64,000 nt of DNA, from contig CANRMA010000014.1 in NCBI GenBank assembly GCA_947631625.1, forward strand, positions 18,041-82,040, in the 5' to 3' direction. Shown here in pieces: positions 8,018 to 16,242 of the stretch (position 1 is the stretch's first letter; each line of letters starts with the position of its first letter). The stretch is from an uncultured Lachnospiraceae bacterium (GTDB taxonomy: Bacteria > Bacillota > Clostridia > Lachnospirales > Lachnospiraceae). The position numbers and the translations under genes are program-made. The notes under the pieces are model-generated. The model did no database searches, was not told where the DNA came from, and saw nothing but the letters and a program-made list of their open reading frames with translations.

Positions 8018-10213
8018 ATGAGCAGTCTGTTGGAAGCATTAAATGAAAATGAGACGGATGAGAATTACGGTGACGAGTATAAGCCTGCCAGAGAAGTCAA
8101 AGTCATCAAAAAAGACGGCAGCTTAGAGGCTTTTAACGTACAGAAGGTAATAGACGCCGTTGGAAAAAGCGCATATCGGGCGCTGACAAAATTTACGGAA
8201 GAAGAAAAGCGGCATATCTGCCAGACGGTGATCGACAGGGTGAATGAACTGGGCGATGATAAGATACCGATACAGATCATGCACAATGTCGTGGAGAGCG
8301 CGCTTGAGGATGTCAAGCCCATAGTTGCCAAGAGTTATCGTGATTATCGTAATTACAAGCAGGATTTTGTAAGAATGATGGACGACGTTTATAAGAAGAG
8401 CCAGTCCATTATGTATATAGGCGACAAGGAGAACGCTAATACGGACAGCGCCCTTGTGTCAACCAAGAGAAGTCTCATTTTTAATCAGTTCAACAAAGAA
8501 TTATATCAGAAATTCTTTATGACCACGGAGGAGATCCAGGCGTGCAGGGACGGTTATATTTACGTCCATGACATGTCGGCGAGAAGAGATACCATGAATT
8601 GCTGCCTTTTCAACGTCGCAGAGGTTTTGCACGGCGGATTTGAGATGGGCAATATCTGGTACAATGAGCCCAAGACTCTGGATGTTGCTTTTGATGTCAT
8701 CGGGGATATAGTGCTTAGCGCGGCGAGTCAGCAGTACGGCGGTTTTACCGTGCCTGAGGTTGATAAGATACTTGAGCCCTATGCCGAGAAAACCTATAGG
8801 AAAAGTCTGAAAAAGTATGCCGGACTGGGTGTAAATAGAGATACTGCCGAGAAAGAAGCGCTTGCTGATGTTGAGAGGGAATTTGAGCAGGGCTTTCAGG
8901 GTTGGGAATATAAGTTTAATACCGTGGCGAGCAGCCGTGGTGATTATCCTTTTATTACGGTGACCGCAGGTATAGGTACGGGAAGATTTGCCAAGATGGC
9001 GACGATCATAATGCTGAATGTGAGAAGAAAGGGACAGGGCAAGGCTGAGTGCAAGAAACCGGTGCTTTTCCCTAAGATAGTCTTTTTATATGATGAAAAT
9101 CTTCACGGCCCGGGCAAAGAGCTTGAGGATGTGTTTGAGGCGGGTGTGCGTTGCTCCGCCAAGACCATGTATCCGGACTGGCTGAGTCTTACCGGTAAGG
9201 GATATATAGCAAGTATGTACAAGCAGTATGGAAAGGTCATATCTCCTATGGGCTGCAGGGCCTTTTTATCTCCGTGGTATGAGAGGGGAGGCATGCACCC
9301 TGCTGACGATAATGATGCGCCTGTTTTTGTGGGAAGGTTTAACATAGGTGTGGTTTCGCTGCATCTTCCCATGATTCTTGCCAAGTCGCGTCAGGAAAAC
9401 AAGGATTTTTACGAGGTGCTTGATTATTACCTGAATCTGATAAGACAACTTCATATACGTACATATGCATATCTGGGAGAAATGAGGGCTTCCACCAATC
9501 CGCTCGCATACTGCGAAGGCGGCTTCTTGGGCGGAAGGCTGCAGCTTCATGATAAGATCAAACCTATATTAAAGACTGCAACGGCAAGTTTCGGCATTAC
9601 TGCCTTTAATGAGCTTCAGGAACTGTACAACGGCAAATCTCTGGTTGAGGACGGCAAATTTGCTCTGGAAGTTCTTGAACATATCAATGACAAGATAAAC
9701 GAATTTAAAGAAGAAGACGGTCATCTTTATGCTATATACGGAACTCCCGCCGAGAATTTATGCGGTCTGCAGGTTAAGCAGTTCCGCGCGAAATACGGCA
9801 TAGTTGAGGGCGTATCGGACAGAGAGTATGTTTCCAACAGTTTTCACTGTCATGTTACGGAGGATATAACTCCCATTGAAAAACAGGATCTTGAATATCG
9901 TTTCTGGGAGCTTGCAAACGGCGGAAAGATCCAGTATGTCAAGTATCCTATAGATTACAATATCGAGGCCATTAAGACGCTTATAAGGCGGGCGATGGAC
10001 ATGGGCTTTTATGAGGGCGTAAATCTGTCTTTGGCTTACTGTGACGACTGTGGGCATCAGGAGCTTGAAATGGATGTATGTCCGGTATGCGGAAGCCGTA
10101 ATCTGACCAAAATAGACCGTATGAACGGCTATCTGGCTTATTCCCGCGTACATGGCGACACAAGATTAAGTGACGCGAAGATGGCGGAGATCGCAGAGCG
10201 TAAGAGTATGTAA
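8018..10213 (+). CDS. nrdD: anaerobic (class III) ribonucleoside-triphosphate reductase
   Basis: 731 aa glycyl-radical enzyme that makes deoxyribonucleotides from NTPs without oxygen. An ATP-cone allosteric domain occupies about residues 25-115 (VIKKDGSLEAF start). The radical glycine is Gly704 in RMNGYL, 27 residues from the end, and the four-cysteine zinc site CDDCGH / CPVCGS lies just before it. Active-site cysteines fall in the central barrel (MNCCLFN region). AAGGGGAAAGGTGT precedes the ATG. nrdG follows after 25 nt, the standard activase pairing, and dut comes next, giving a dNTP-supply operon. An enzyme of this class alone indicates an anaerobic lifestyle. Confidence 0.97.
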   Translation: MSSLLEALNENETDENYGDEYKPAREVKVIKKDGSLEAFNVQKVIDAVGKSAYRALTKFTEEEKRHICQTVIDRVNELGDDKIPIQIMHNVVESALEDVKPIVAKSYRDYRNYKQDFVRMMDDVYKKSQSIMYIGDKENANTDSALVSTKRSLIFNQFNKELYQKFFMTTEEIQACRDGYIYVHDMSARRDTMNCCLFNVAEVLHGGFEMGNIWYNEPKTLDVAFDVIGDIVLSAASQQYGGFTVPEVDKILEPYAEKTYRKSLKKYAGLGVNRDTAEKEALADVEREFEQGFQGWEYKFNTVASSRGDYPFITVTAGIGTGRFAKMATIIMLNVRRKGQGKAECKKPVLFPKIVFLYDENLHGPGKELEDVFEAGVRCSAKTMYPDWLSLTGKGYIASMYKQYGKVISPMGCRAFLSPWYERGGMHPADDNDAPVFVGRFNIGVVSLHLPMILAKSRQENKDFYEVLDYYLNLIRQLHIRTYAYLGEMRASTNPLAYCEGGFLGGRLQLHDKIKPILKTATASFGITAFNELQELYNGKSLVEDGKFALEVLEHINDKINEFKEEDGHLYAIYGTPAENLCGLQVKQFRAKYGIVEGVSDREYVSNSFHCHVTEDITPIEKQDLEYRFWELANGGKIQYVKYPIDYNIEAIKTLIRRAMDMGFYEGVNLSLAYCDDCGHQELEMDVCPVCGSRNLTKIDRMNGYLAYSRVHGDTRLSDAKMAEIAERKSM

Positions 10214-10238
10214 ATGTAGAAAGGTATTTGCTGTTGCT

Positions 10239-10739
10239 ATGAGATATCATAATATAACCAAAGACGACATGCTCAACGGAGACGGTCTGAGAGTAGTTTT
10301 ATGGGTGGCCGGCTGTTCACATTGCTGTAAGGGCTGCCATAATCCCGTTACGTGGGACCCTGAGGGCGGACTTTTGTTTGATGAAGCTGCGCGGTCAGAG
10401 ATTTTCGAACAGCTTGATAAAGATTATATTTCGGGAGTTACCTTTTCCGGGGGCGATCCCATGCATGCTGCCAACAGAGCCGATGTCAGGAAGTTGGCGG
10501 CGCAGATAAAGGAAGCCTATCCGGATAAGACTATTTGGCTTTATACGGGCGATCTTTGGGAAAATGTCAAAGACGACGGGATAATGCAGTATGTTGATGT
10601 GTTGGTAGACGGAGAATTTGAGGAAGCCGGTAAGGATGCGACCCTTCACTGGAAGGGCAGCGCAAATCAGCGTGTTATAGATGTGCAGGCAAGTCTTGCA
10701 AAAGAGGATACCAAAGGACCTGTTCTGTACTGCGAATAG
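10239..10739 (+). CDS. nrdG: anaerobic ribonucleotide reductase activating protein
   Basis: 166 aa radical-SAM enzyme that installs the glycyl radical on NrdD. The [4Fe-4S] cysteines are Cys26, Cys30 and Cys33 (CSHCCKGC), followed by the [11 protein letters not shown] segment and the SAM-binding FSGGDP motif. An in-frame ATG exists at 10170 inside nrdD, but homology begins at [10 protein letters not shown], so 10239 is used; only a weak AAGG lies 15 nt upstream, so translation is probably coupled to nrdD. Confidence 0.95.
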   Translation: MRYHNITKDDMLNGDGLRVVLWVAGCSHCCKGCHNPVTWDPEGGLLFDEAARSEIFEQLDKDYISGVTFSGGDPMHAANRADVRKLAAQIKEAYPDKTIWLYTGDLWENVKDDGIMQYVDVLVDGEFEEAGKDATLHWKGSANQRVIDVQASLAKEDTKGPVLYCE

Positions 10740-10788
10740 TTATGAACGATATTTAGTGAAAATACGGACTGCCGGAAAGGATGATAAG

Positions 10789-11232
10789 TTGTCATATATG
10801 AAGACCATTAAAATAAAGTATTTTACGGATAAAATAGATAAACTGGCCTATATAGACGGAAAATCTGACTGGATCGATCTTCGTGCAGCCGAAGACGTGT
10901 CTTTGAAAAAGGGCGAATTTAAGCTTATACCTTTGGGAGTTGCAATGGAACTTCCGGAAGGCTATGAAGCGCATGTGGTTCCCAGAAGCTCAACTTTCAA
11001 AAACTTCGGGATAATCCAGACCAATCATCAGGGCGTCATAGACAGTACATATTGCGGCAATAATGATCAGTGGTTCATGCCGGTTTACGCAGTAAGGGAT
11101 ACGCAGATACATGTCAACGACAGGATATGCCAGTTCCGTATCATGGAAAATCAGCCGAAGATCGTTTTTGAAGAGACAGATCATCTTGATAATGCCGACA
11201 GAGGCGGACACGGAAGCACCGGAGTTCAGTAA
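10789..11232 (+). CDS. dut: deoxyuridine triphosphatase (trimeric type)
   Basis: 147 aa dUTPase that hydrolyses dUTP to dUMP and pyrophosphate, keeping uracil out of DNA and feeding dTMP synthesis. The five motifs are present: [30 protein letters not shown] and the glycine-rich RGGHGSTG close to the C terminus. Start choice: TTG at 10789 stands 8 nt behind GGAAAGGA, whereas the first ATG (10798, three codons on) would be 17 nt away; either is possible. Third gene behind nrdD and nrdG, fitting dNTP supply. Confidence 0.9.
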   Translation: MSYMKTIKIKYFTDKIDKLAYIDGKSDWIDLRAAEDVSLKKGEFKLIPLGVAMELPEGYEAHVVPRSSTFKNFGIIQTNHQGVIDSTYCGNNDQWFMPVYAVRDTQIHVNDRICQFRIMENQPKIVFEETDHLDNADRGGHGSTGVQ

Positions 11233-11314
11233 ATATAATTTAAAACAGTCATGGAATAAAAAAACTTCTTCACGTACATAATAAGAAAAATGTTTCGTAA
11301 AGGAGTTTTTGTCT

Positions 11315-12841
11315 GTGCAAAGTAATAGTAAAAGTAATAATAAAAATAATAATAAAAGCAATGTAAACAGCAGTAATAAAGCTGATGAACGGGCAGCGGA
11401 CACAGTGTATGCGATGGACGGGCAGGCGGCTGACGTAATGTATCCGTCACTGGAAGATAACATGCGTTATTTATCTGAGCGCCTGAAACCTGATACAAGT
11501 TTCGATATTGTATACAGGGTGATCGAAGTGGGCGGCAGGAGAGCCTGCATATACTTTATCGACGGTTTCTGTAAAGATGAGCTTATGCAGAAGCTATTGC
11601 AGTATTTTATTGATATGAAGCCGGAAGATATGCCGGAAGATGCTTACGGAATGGCAAAAAAGGCGACGCCGTATGTGGAAATTGATTTAAAAGACAGGTG
11701 GGACGATATTTTTTATAATATCCTGTCAGGAGTTTTTGCGCTTTTTATCGAAGGATATGACAGGTGCGTCCTTATCGATTCAAGAACCTATCCTGCAAGA
11801 AGCGTATCGGAACCTGAAAAAGACAAGACTTTAAGAGGCTCCAAAGACGGTTTTGTGGAAACCGTAGTGTTTAATACGGCGCTAATCAGGCGAAGGATAA
11901 GAAGCACTGAACTCAGAATGGAAATGCTGAATGCAGGCAAGAGTTCCAGGACGGATATCGTGCTTTGTTATATGGACAATCGCGTAGACCACGAATTCTT
12001 AAATAAGATCAAGAAAAGGATAGAGAACATCAAAGTTGACGCATTGACCATGAATCAGGAAAGCCTTGCGGAATGCCTTTATCAGAGAAACTGGTTCAAT
12101 CCTTTTCCAAAGTTTAAGTATACCGAAAGACCGGATACCGCAGCGGCGCAGGTGCTTGAGGGCGATGTGATCATACTTGTTGACAATTCTCCGTCGGCCA
12201 TGATAGTTCCAACCTCAATATTTGATATTATGGAAGAGGCGGATGACTATTATTTTCCGCCTGTTACCGGAACTTATTTAAGACTGTCGAGGTTTTTGAT
12301 CGGGGTTCTGACCTATTTTATAACACCGACTTTTCTTTTGCTGATGCAGAGACCGGAATGGATTCCGGAATCCTTTAAATTCATTATGGTAAAGGAACCA
12401 AGCAACATACCGCTAATATACCAGTTCCTTATACTGGAACTTGCTATCGACGGCCTTAAGCTTGCGGCTATAAATACCCCCAATATGCTAAGTACGCCGC
12501 TTAGTGTGATGGCCGCTCTGGTGCTTGGTGAGTTTTCGGTCAACAGCGGCTGGTTCAACTCAGAGGTTATGTTATACATGGCCTTTGTTGCCATTGCCAA
12601 TTATACGCAGTCCAGTTATGAGCTTGGATATGCGCTTAAGTTCATGCGTATTATAAATCTCATATTGACGCAATTATTCGGCATATATGGATATATAACA
12701 GCTGTTATTATATTGGTGCTGTCTATAGTCTTTAACAAGACTTTATCCAATAAGAGCTATATTTACCCTATCCTGCCGTTTAATTTAAGGCAGATGGCCA
12801 AAAGATTTCTGAGGCTGAGACTGCCGGAAGCCAAGGACTAG
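11315..12841 (+). CDS. spore germination protein, GerA/SpoVAF family
   Basis: 508 aa membrane protein of the GerA-alpha family, closest in pattern to SpoVAF. The N-terminal soluble part starts with a very Asn/Lys/Ser-rich leader (residues 1-20). The diagnostic segment GDVIILVDNSPSAMIVPTSIFD followed by YYFPPVTGTYLRLSRF marks the entry to the membrane half, which has several hydrophobic helices. In spore formers such proteins sit in the inner spore membrane and work in nutrient germination or in SpoVA-channel modulation. Only this subunit is here, with no gerB/gerC or spoVA neighbours, which fits SpoVAF-like paralogues. GTG 11315 stands 9 nt behind AAAGGAG; the TTG at 11309 is too close. Not cut, so the host probably sporulates. 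Confidence 0.85.
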   Translation: MQSNSKSNNKNNNKSNVNSSNKADERAADTVYAMDGQAADVMYPSLEDNMRYLSERLKPDTSFDIVYRVIEVGGRRACIYFIDGFCKDELMQKLLQYFIDMKPEDMPEDAYGMAKKATPYVEIDLKDRWDDIFYNILSGVFALFIEGYDRCVLIDSRTYPARSVSEPEKDKTLRGSKDGFVETVVFNTALIRRRIRSTELRMEMLNAGKSSRTDIVLCYMDNRVDHEFLNKIKKRIENIKVDALTMNQESLAECLYQRNWFNPFPKFKYTERPDTAAAQVLEGDVIILVDNSPSAMIVPTSIFDIMEEADDYYFPPVTGTYLRLSRFLIGVLTYFITPTFLLLMQRPEWIPESFKFIMVKEPSNIPLIYQFLILELAIDGLKLAAINTPNMLSTPLSVMAALVLGEFSVNSGWFNSEVMLYMAFVAIANYTQSSYELGYALKFMRIINLILTQLFGIYGYITAVIILVLSIVFNKTLSNKSYIYPILPFNLRQMAKRFLRLRLPEAKD

Positions 12842-12909
12842 CTTTTATTAAGGAACAGCTTTTATTAAGGACTAGCCTTTATTAAGGAACAGCCTTTATT
12901 AAGGACCAA
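12842..12909. repeat. four tandem 17-bp repeats behind the germination gene
   Basis: Units at 12842, 12859, 12876 and 12893 share C(T/C)TTTATTAAGGA(A/C). The array starts at the base after the stop codon, whose own surroundings (AAGGACTAG) match the unit. AT-rich sequence follows to the manA ribosome binding site. Function unknown. Confidence 0.8.
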
Positions 12910-13084
12910 CCTTTGTTATTTAAAATTATGGTTATTTAAAATTCTTAGCGAATTCTTAAAATTAAGGATTGTTATTTTATCGAATAAATAGTACAATAAG
13001 GGCATTAATGCAATAAAGATAGGCAATTAAAGATAAAATAGGTGCATTAGTGTTTTGATGAACATTAGGAGGAAACTAAAAGTA

Positions 13085-14038
13085 ATGAATTGTCCGGAAA
13101 GTCCCATTTTATTTATAAATCCCGTTTTTAAGCAGATGCTGTGGGGAGGGGAGCGGCTTGGAAAGGACTGGCCTTATGAGATTCCCGGAAAAGACACCGG
13201 GGAGTGTTGGGCGGTAAGCGCGCATCCTAACGGTGACTGCACTGTAAAAGGCGGGAAATATGATGGACGCGCTCTTTCGAAGCTTTGGAAAGAAGAGCCG
13301 GAGTTATTTGGCAATATAGATATGGAGCGTTTCCCGCTTTTGGTTAAGATAATTGATGCACAGGGATATTCGAGCATTCAGGTACATCCCCATGATGAAT
13401 ATGCCAGACTTCATGAAAACGGTTCCTACGGCAAAATGGAGTGTTGGTATATATTGGACAGTACAGAAGAGTCAAGTCTTGTGGTGGGACATAACGCAAA
13501 GACCAGAGACGAACTTAAAGACATGGTTCATAAAGGCGAATGGAAAGAACTGATAAGGGAAGTCCATGTGGAAAAGGATGATTTTATCCAGATAGAGCCG
13601 GGAACCATACATACATTCGGCGGCGGGCTGATGATACTGGAAATACAGCAGAACAGTGATATAACATACAGGGTGTATGATTTTGACCGTCTTACCAACG
13701 GTAAGCCCAGAGAGCTTCATCTGGATAAGGCTCTTGAAGTTATCACCGTTCCGCCCAAGCCTCTGGAAGACTGTATAATAAAAACCGGCAATATGCCTGA
13801 AAATACAATGAATCTGCTTATTGAGTGCGAATATTACAGGGTATGGAAACTTGATATTTCAGGTTCTTTTGAGACCGTGCAGGATCAGCCTTTTATGATA
13901 ATGAGCGTAACAAGAGGAAACGGCTGCATAAACGGAACACAGATCAGTAAGGGAGATCATTTTATTCTGCCGCATGGTTACGGTGATATAAAACTGGATG
14001 GCGACATGCAGATAATTGCGTCTGCCTGCAGAATGTGA
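13085..14038 (+). CDS. manA: mannose-6-phosphate isomerase, class I
   Basis: 317 aa zinc isomerase interconverting mannose-6-phosphate and fructose-6-phosphate, linking mannose use and glycan precursor supply to glycolysis. Visible are the N-terminal MLWGG segment, the zinc-ligand region QVHPHDEYAR, and the catalytic stretch HTFGGGLMILEIQQNSDITYRVYDF. Length equals that of short Firmicute ManA proteins. An earlier TTG (13055) is in frame, but TAGGAGGA lies between it and ATG 13085, which is therefore the start. The last codons lie inside the first unit of the 92-bp repeat array. Confidence 0.93.
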   Translation: MNCPESPILFINPVFKQMLWGGERLGKDWPYEIPGKDTGECWAVSAHPNGDCTVKGGKYDGRALSKLWKEEPELFGNIDMERFPLLVKIIDAQGYSSIQVHPHDEYARLHENGSYGKMECWYILDSTEESSLVVGHNAKTRDELKDMVHKGEWKELIREVHVEKDDFIQIEPGTIHTFGGGLMILEIQQNSDITYRVYDFDRLTNGKPRELHLDKALEVITVPPKPLEDCIIKTGNMPENTMNLLIECEYYRVWKLDISGSFETVQDQPFMIMSVTRGNGCINGTQISKGDHFILPHGYGDIKLDGDMQIIASACRM

Positions 14039-14340
14039 TATAATAAGCTCAGGCTCGGCAGCCTGAGCTATCAGAATTGCGTAGCAATTCTGCAACGGAT
14101 GATATAGTGTGTTCGCTTCTGAGAATGTGATATAATGAGCTCAGGCTCGGCGGTCGGAGTTATCAAAATTGCTATGCAATTCTGCAATGGATGATATAGT
14201 GTGTTCGCTTCTGAGAATGTGATATAATGAGCTCAGGCTCGGCGGTCGGAGTTATCAAAATTGCTATGCAATTCTGCAATGGATGATATAGTGTGTTCGC
14301 TTCTGAGAATGTGATATAATAAGCTCAGGCTCGGCGGTCG
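14031..14340. repeat. 3.4 tandem copies of a 92-bp repeat carrying extended -10 motifs
   Basis: Full units at 14031-14122, 14123-14214 and 14215-14306, partial at 14307-14340. Units 2 and 3 are almost identical, unit 1 differs more. Each starts GAATGTGATATAAT, containing TGATATAAT, a textbook extended -10 element, and each has a second TGATATAGT. Unit 1 forms two hairpins, AGCTCAGGCT/AGCCTGAGCT and AGAATTGC/GCAATTCT; the first is broken in units 2 and 3, the second kept in part. The array begins inside the manA stop region and ends 14 nt before the HIT gene's ribosome binding site. Confidence 0.9.
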
Positions 14341-14367
14341 GGAAATAAACTATGGGAGGTATATGTG

Positions 14368-14787
14368 ATGAAAGATAGTAATTGCGGATATTGTCAGGGC
14401 GGAGAGCTTTTAGCTAAATTTGGTATTAAAATATGCGATCTGGACGTGAGCCAGCTTATATTGTTCAAGGAGCAGAGCAAACCCGGAAGGTGTATTGTTG
14501 CTTATAAAGATCACGTAAGTGAGATCGTGGATATAAGCGATGAGGAACGGAATAAATTCTTCGCAGATGTAAACAGGGCTGCCAAAGCCATACATGCGGC
14601 TTTTTCTCCGGATAAACTTAATTACGGAGCTTATGGCGATACAGGCTGCCATTTACATATGCATCTGGTTCCGAAGTATAAGGATAAAGATGAGTGGGGC
14701 TCAACCTTTCAGATGAATCCGGATAAAATATATTTAAGCGATGATGAATATGAAGAAATGATCAGAAAGATAAAGGAGCATCTGTAA
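14368..14787 (+). CDS. HIT family protein
   Basis: 139 aa histidine-triad nucleotide hydrolase or transferase, cytoplasmic. The triad HLHMHLVPK is at about residues 92-100, and an N-terminal CGYC pair recalls the zinc-binding Hint-like variants. Family members hydrolyse adenylated or dinucleotide substrates; the substrate here is unknown. GGGAGG stands 8 nt ahead of ATG 14368. The sortase gene follows after 2 nt, so the two are co-transcribed, possibly from promoters inside the 92-bp repeats. Confidence 0.85.
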   Translation: MKDSNCGYCQGGELLAKFGIKICDLDVSQLILFKEQSKPGRCIVAYKDHVSEIVDISDEERNKFFADVNRAAKAIHAAFSPDKLNYGAYGDTGCHLHMHLVPKYKDKDEWGSTFQMNPDKIYLSDDEYEEMIRKIKEHL

Positions 14788-14789
14788 GA

Positions 14790-15983
14790 ATGACCGGCTA
14801 TAGCGTTGATGGCAGGCAGTTCCGCACACAGGCAGATTACAGAGCGGCGCTTAAGGACAAAGAACAGATAGATGCTATTAAAAGTAAAGTGAACATGCAG
14901 CAGCCGGGGGAAGTCCTGACTCTTTGGGGGGAACTTGCCGCCGGGAAATATGTGTTTAAGTCCATACTCGGAAATGATTTTAAAGACGAGATAAGCGATC
15001 TTGCCGAGAAATATAAGAAGCAGGGTTATACCAAAAGCAGCAGAATAAAAACTGCCGGGCGTAAAGCTGCTGCCGGGAACGCTAAAAAGATAAGCAAAAA
15101 GGAAAAAAAGTCCGGCAAAGCCGCCAAAAACAATAAAGAACACCCGATATCCATAGAAGACTATGACGAAGACATGCAGAATGAGATAAGGGCGGCGCTC
15201 AAGCAAAATGAGCGTAAGAGAAAACTGCTCATAGCTTTATGCACGGTTATTGCGGCAGGGTGCTTCGGATATTATGGAGTATATTATTATTTTGCGGAAA
15301 GAACCCAGTCCGATTACAATAAACTTGCTGATCTCAAAGGAAGCAAGACATTGACTTCCCCGGGTGTTACGATACATTATGATGACGAAGATGACGTTGA
15401 ACTTGAGGTGCTTGAAGAGTATGAGACTCTTTACAATAAAAATAAAAGACTGATTGGCTGGCTCAAGATCGATGATACCAATATAGACTATCCGGTCATG
15501 CAGACAACGGATAACGAATATTTTCTTGATCACAACTATGAGCAGGAATACGATAAAAACGGCAGTCTTTTTCTTGATGCGGATTGTGACGTGGTTCACA
15601 GGAATACTAACCTTATAATATACGGACATCATATGAAATCCGGAAAGATGTTCGGAAACCTGAATAAATACAGCAGCCAGAGTTATTGCGAAGAACATTC
15701 CACTATTCAATTCGATACGATTTATGAAAAAGGCACATATCAGGTTATGTACGTATTCAGGTCAAAAATATACAACGAAGACGAAATAGTGTTTAAATAT
15801 TATCAGTTTTTGGATGCGGCCTCCGAACAGGAATTTAATTCCAATATGCAGGAAATGGCGGCTATATCCCTGTATGATACAGGCGTCACTGCTTCCTACG
15901 GGGATGAACTTCTTACTTTATCCACATGTGATAATTCTGAAGAAGACGGGCGTTTTGTTGTTGTTGCCAAAAGAGTTGGATAA
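14790..15983 (+). CDS. srtB: class B sortase with long cytoplasmic N-terminus
   Basis: 397 aa. The C-terminal sortase domain (about 190-397) carries the catalytic histidine in YGHHMKSG (His280/281), the nucleophile Cys380 in TLSTC and Arg388, the class B order. A single transmembrane helix lies at about 148-170 (LLIALCTVIAAGCFGYYGVYYY), so the enzyme faces outward. It should cleave sorting signals and link proteins to peptidoglycan. The next two genes encode surface proteins with TPKTG and SPDTG signals, close to the [SNP]PxTG motif known for clostridial SrtB, making them its likely substrates. Odd: the roughly 145-residue Lys-rich cytoplasmic extension is far longer than usual for SrtB. Confidence 0.9.
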   Translation: MTGYSVDGRQFRTQADYRAALKDKEQIDAIKSKVNMQQPGEVLTLWGELAAGKYVFKSILGNDFKDEISDLAEKYKKQGYTKSSRIKTAGRKAAAGNAKKISKKEKKSGKAAKNNKEHPISIEDYDEDMQNEIRAALKQNERKRKLLIALCTVIAAGCFGYYGVYYYFAERTQSDYNKLADLKGSKTLTSPGVTIHYDDEDDVELEVLEEYETLYNKNKRLIGWLKIDDTNIDYPVMQTTDNEYFLDHNYEQEYDKNGSLFLDADCDVVHRNTNLIIYGHHMKSGKMFGNLNKYSSQSYCEEHSTIQFDTIYEKGTYQVMYVFRSKIYNEDEIVFKYYQFLDAASEQEFNSNMQEMAAISLYDTGVTASYGDELLTLSTCDNSEEDGRFVVVAKRVG

Positions 15984-16083
15984 AAAACTTGCATATTTTT
16001 TCAGATATAGTAAAATAAAATTGTATGGAATTTAATTATAATATGAATAAAATACTAATAATACCGGATCAAAATGACGATAT

Positions 16084-16132
16084 AATAATATAAATTATTT
16101 TATTTTTTTACATATTAATAATTTATATTATT
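16084..16132. repeat. AT-only 16-bp perfect inverted repeat
   Basis: AATAATATAAATTATT (16084-16099) is the exact reverse complement of 16117-16132, followed by a run of T. It may serve as a weak terminator of srtB, although a stem without G or C would be unusually unstable. Confidence 0.55.
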
Positions 16133-16150
16133 TTTGGCGTGTTTTATTCG

Positions 16151-16164
16151 GCCGTATATACGGC
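16151..16164. promoter_or_regulatory. perfect palindrome ahead of the large surface protein
   Basis: GCCGTATATACGGC is a 14-bp perfect palindrome 79 nt before the ribosome binding site of the surface-protein gene. Its GC-rich ends stand out from AT-rich surroundings. It could be an operator; no matching regulator is identified. Confidence 0.4.
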
Positions 16165-16242
16165 TTATTATGCGGCTTAAAGTGATCCGGCATGATCCCG
16201 GCTATAAGATAAATGTATATTGCTGCAGAAGGAGAGAGTGAT

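Noticed and set aside
14031..14340. CRISPR or IS remnant
   Set aside because: Units of 92 bp are contiguous, with no spacer and no coding capacity; a tandem repeat array explains it.
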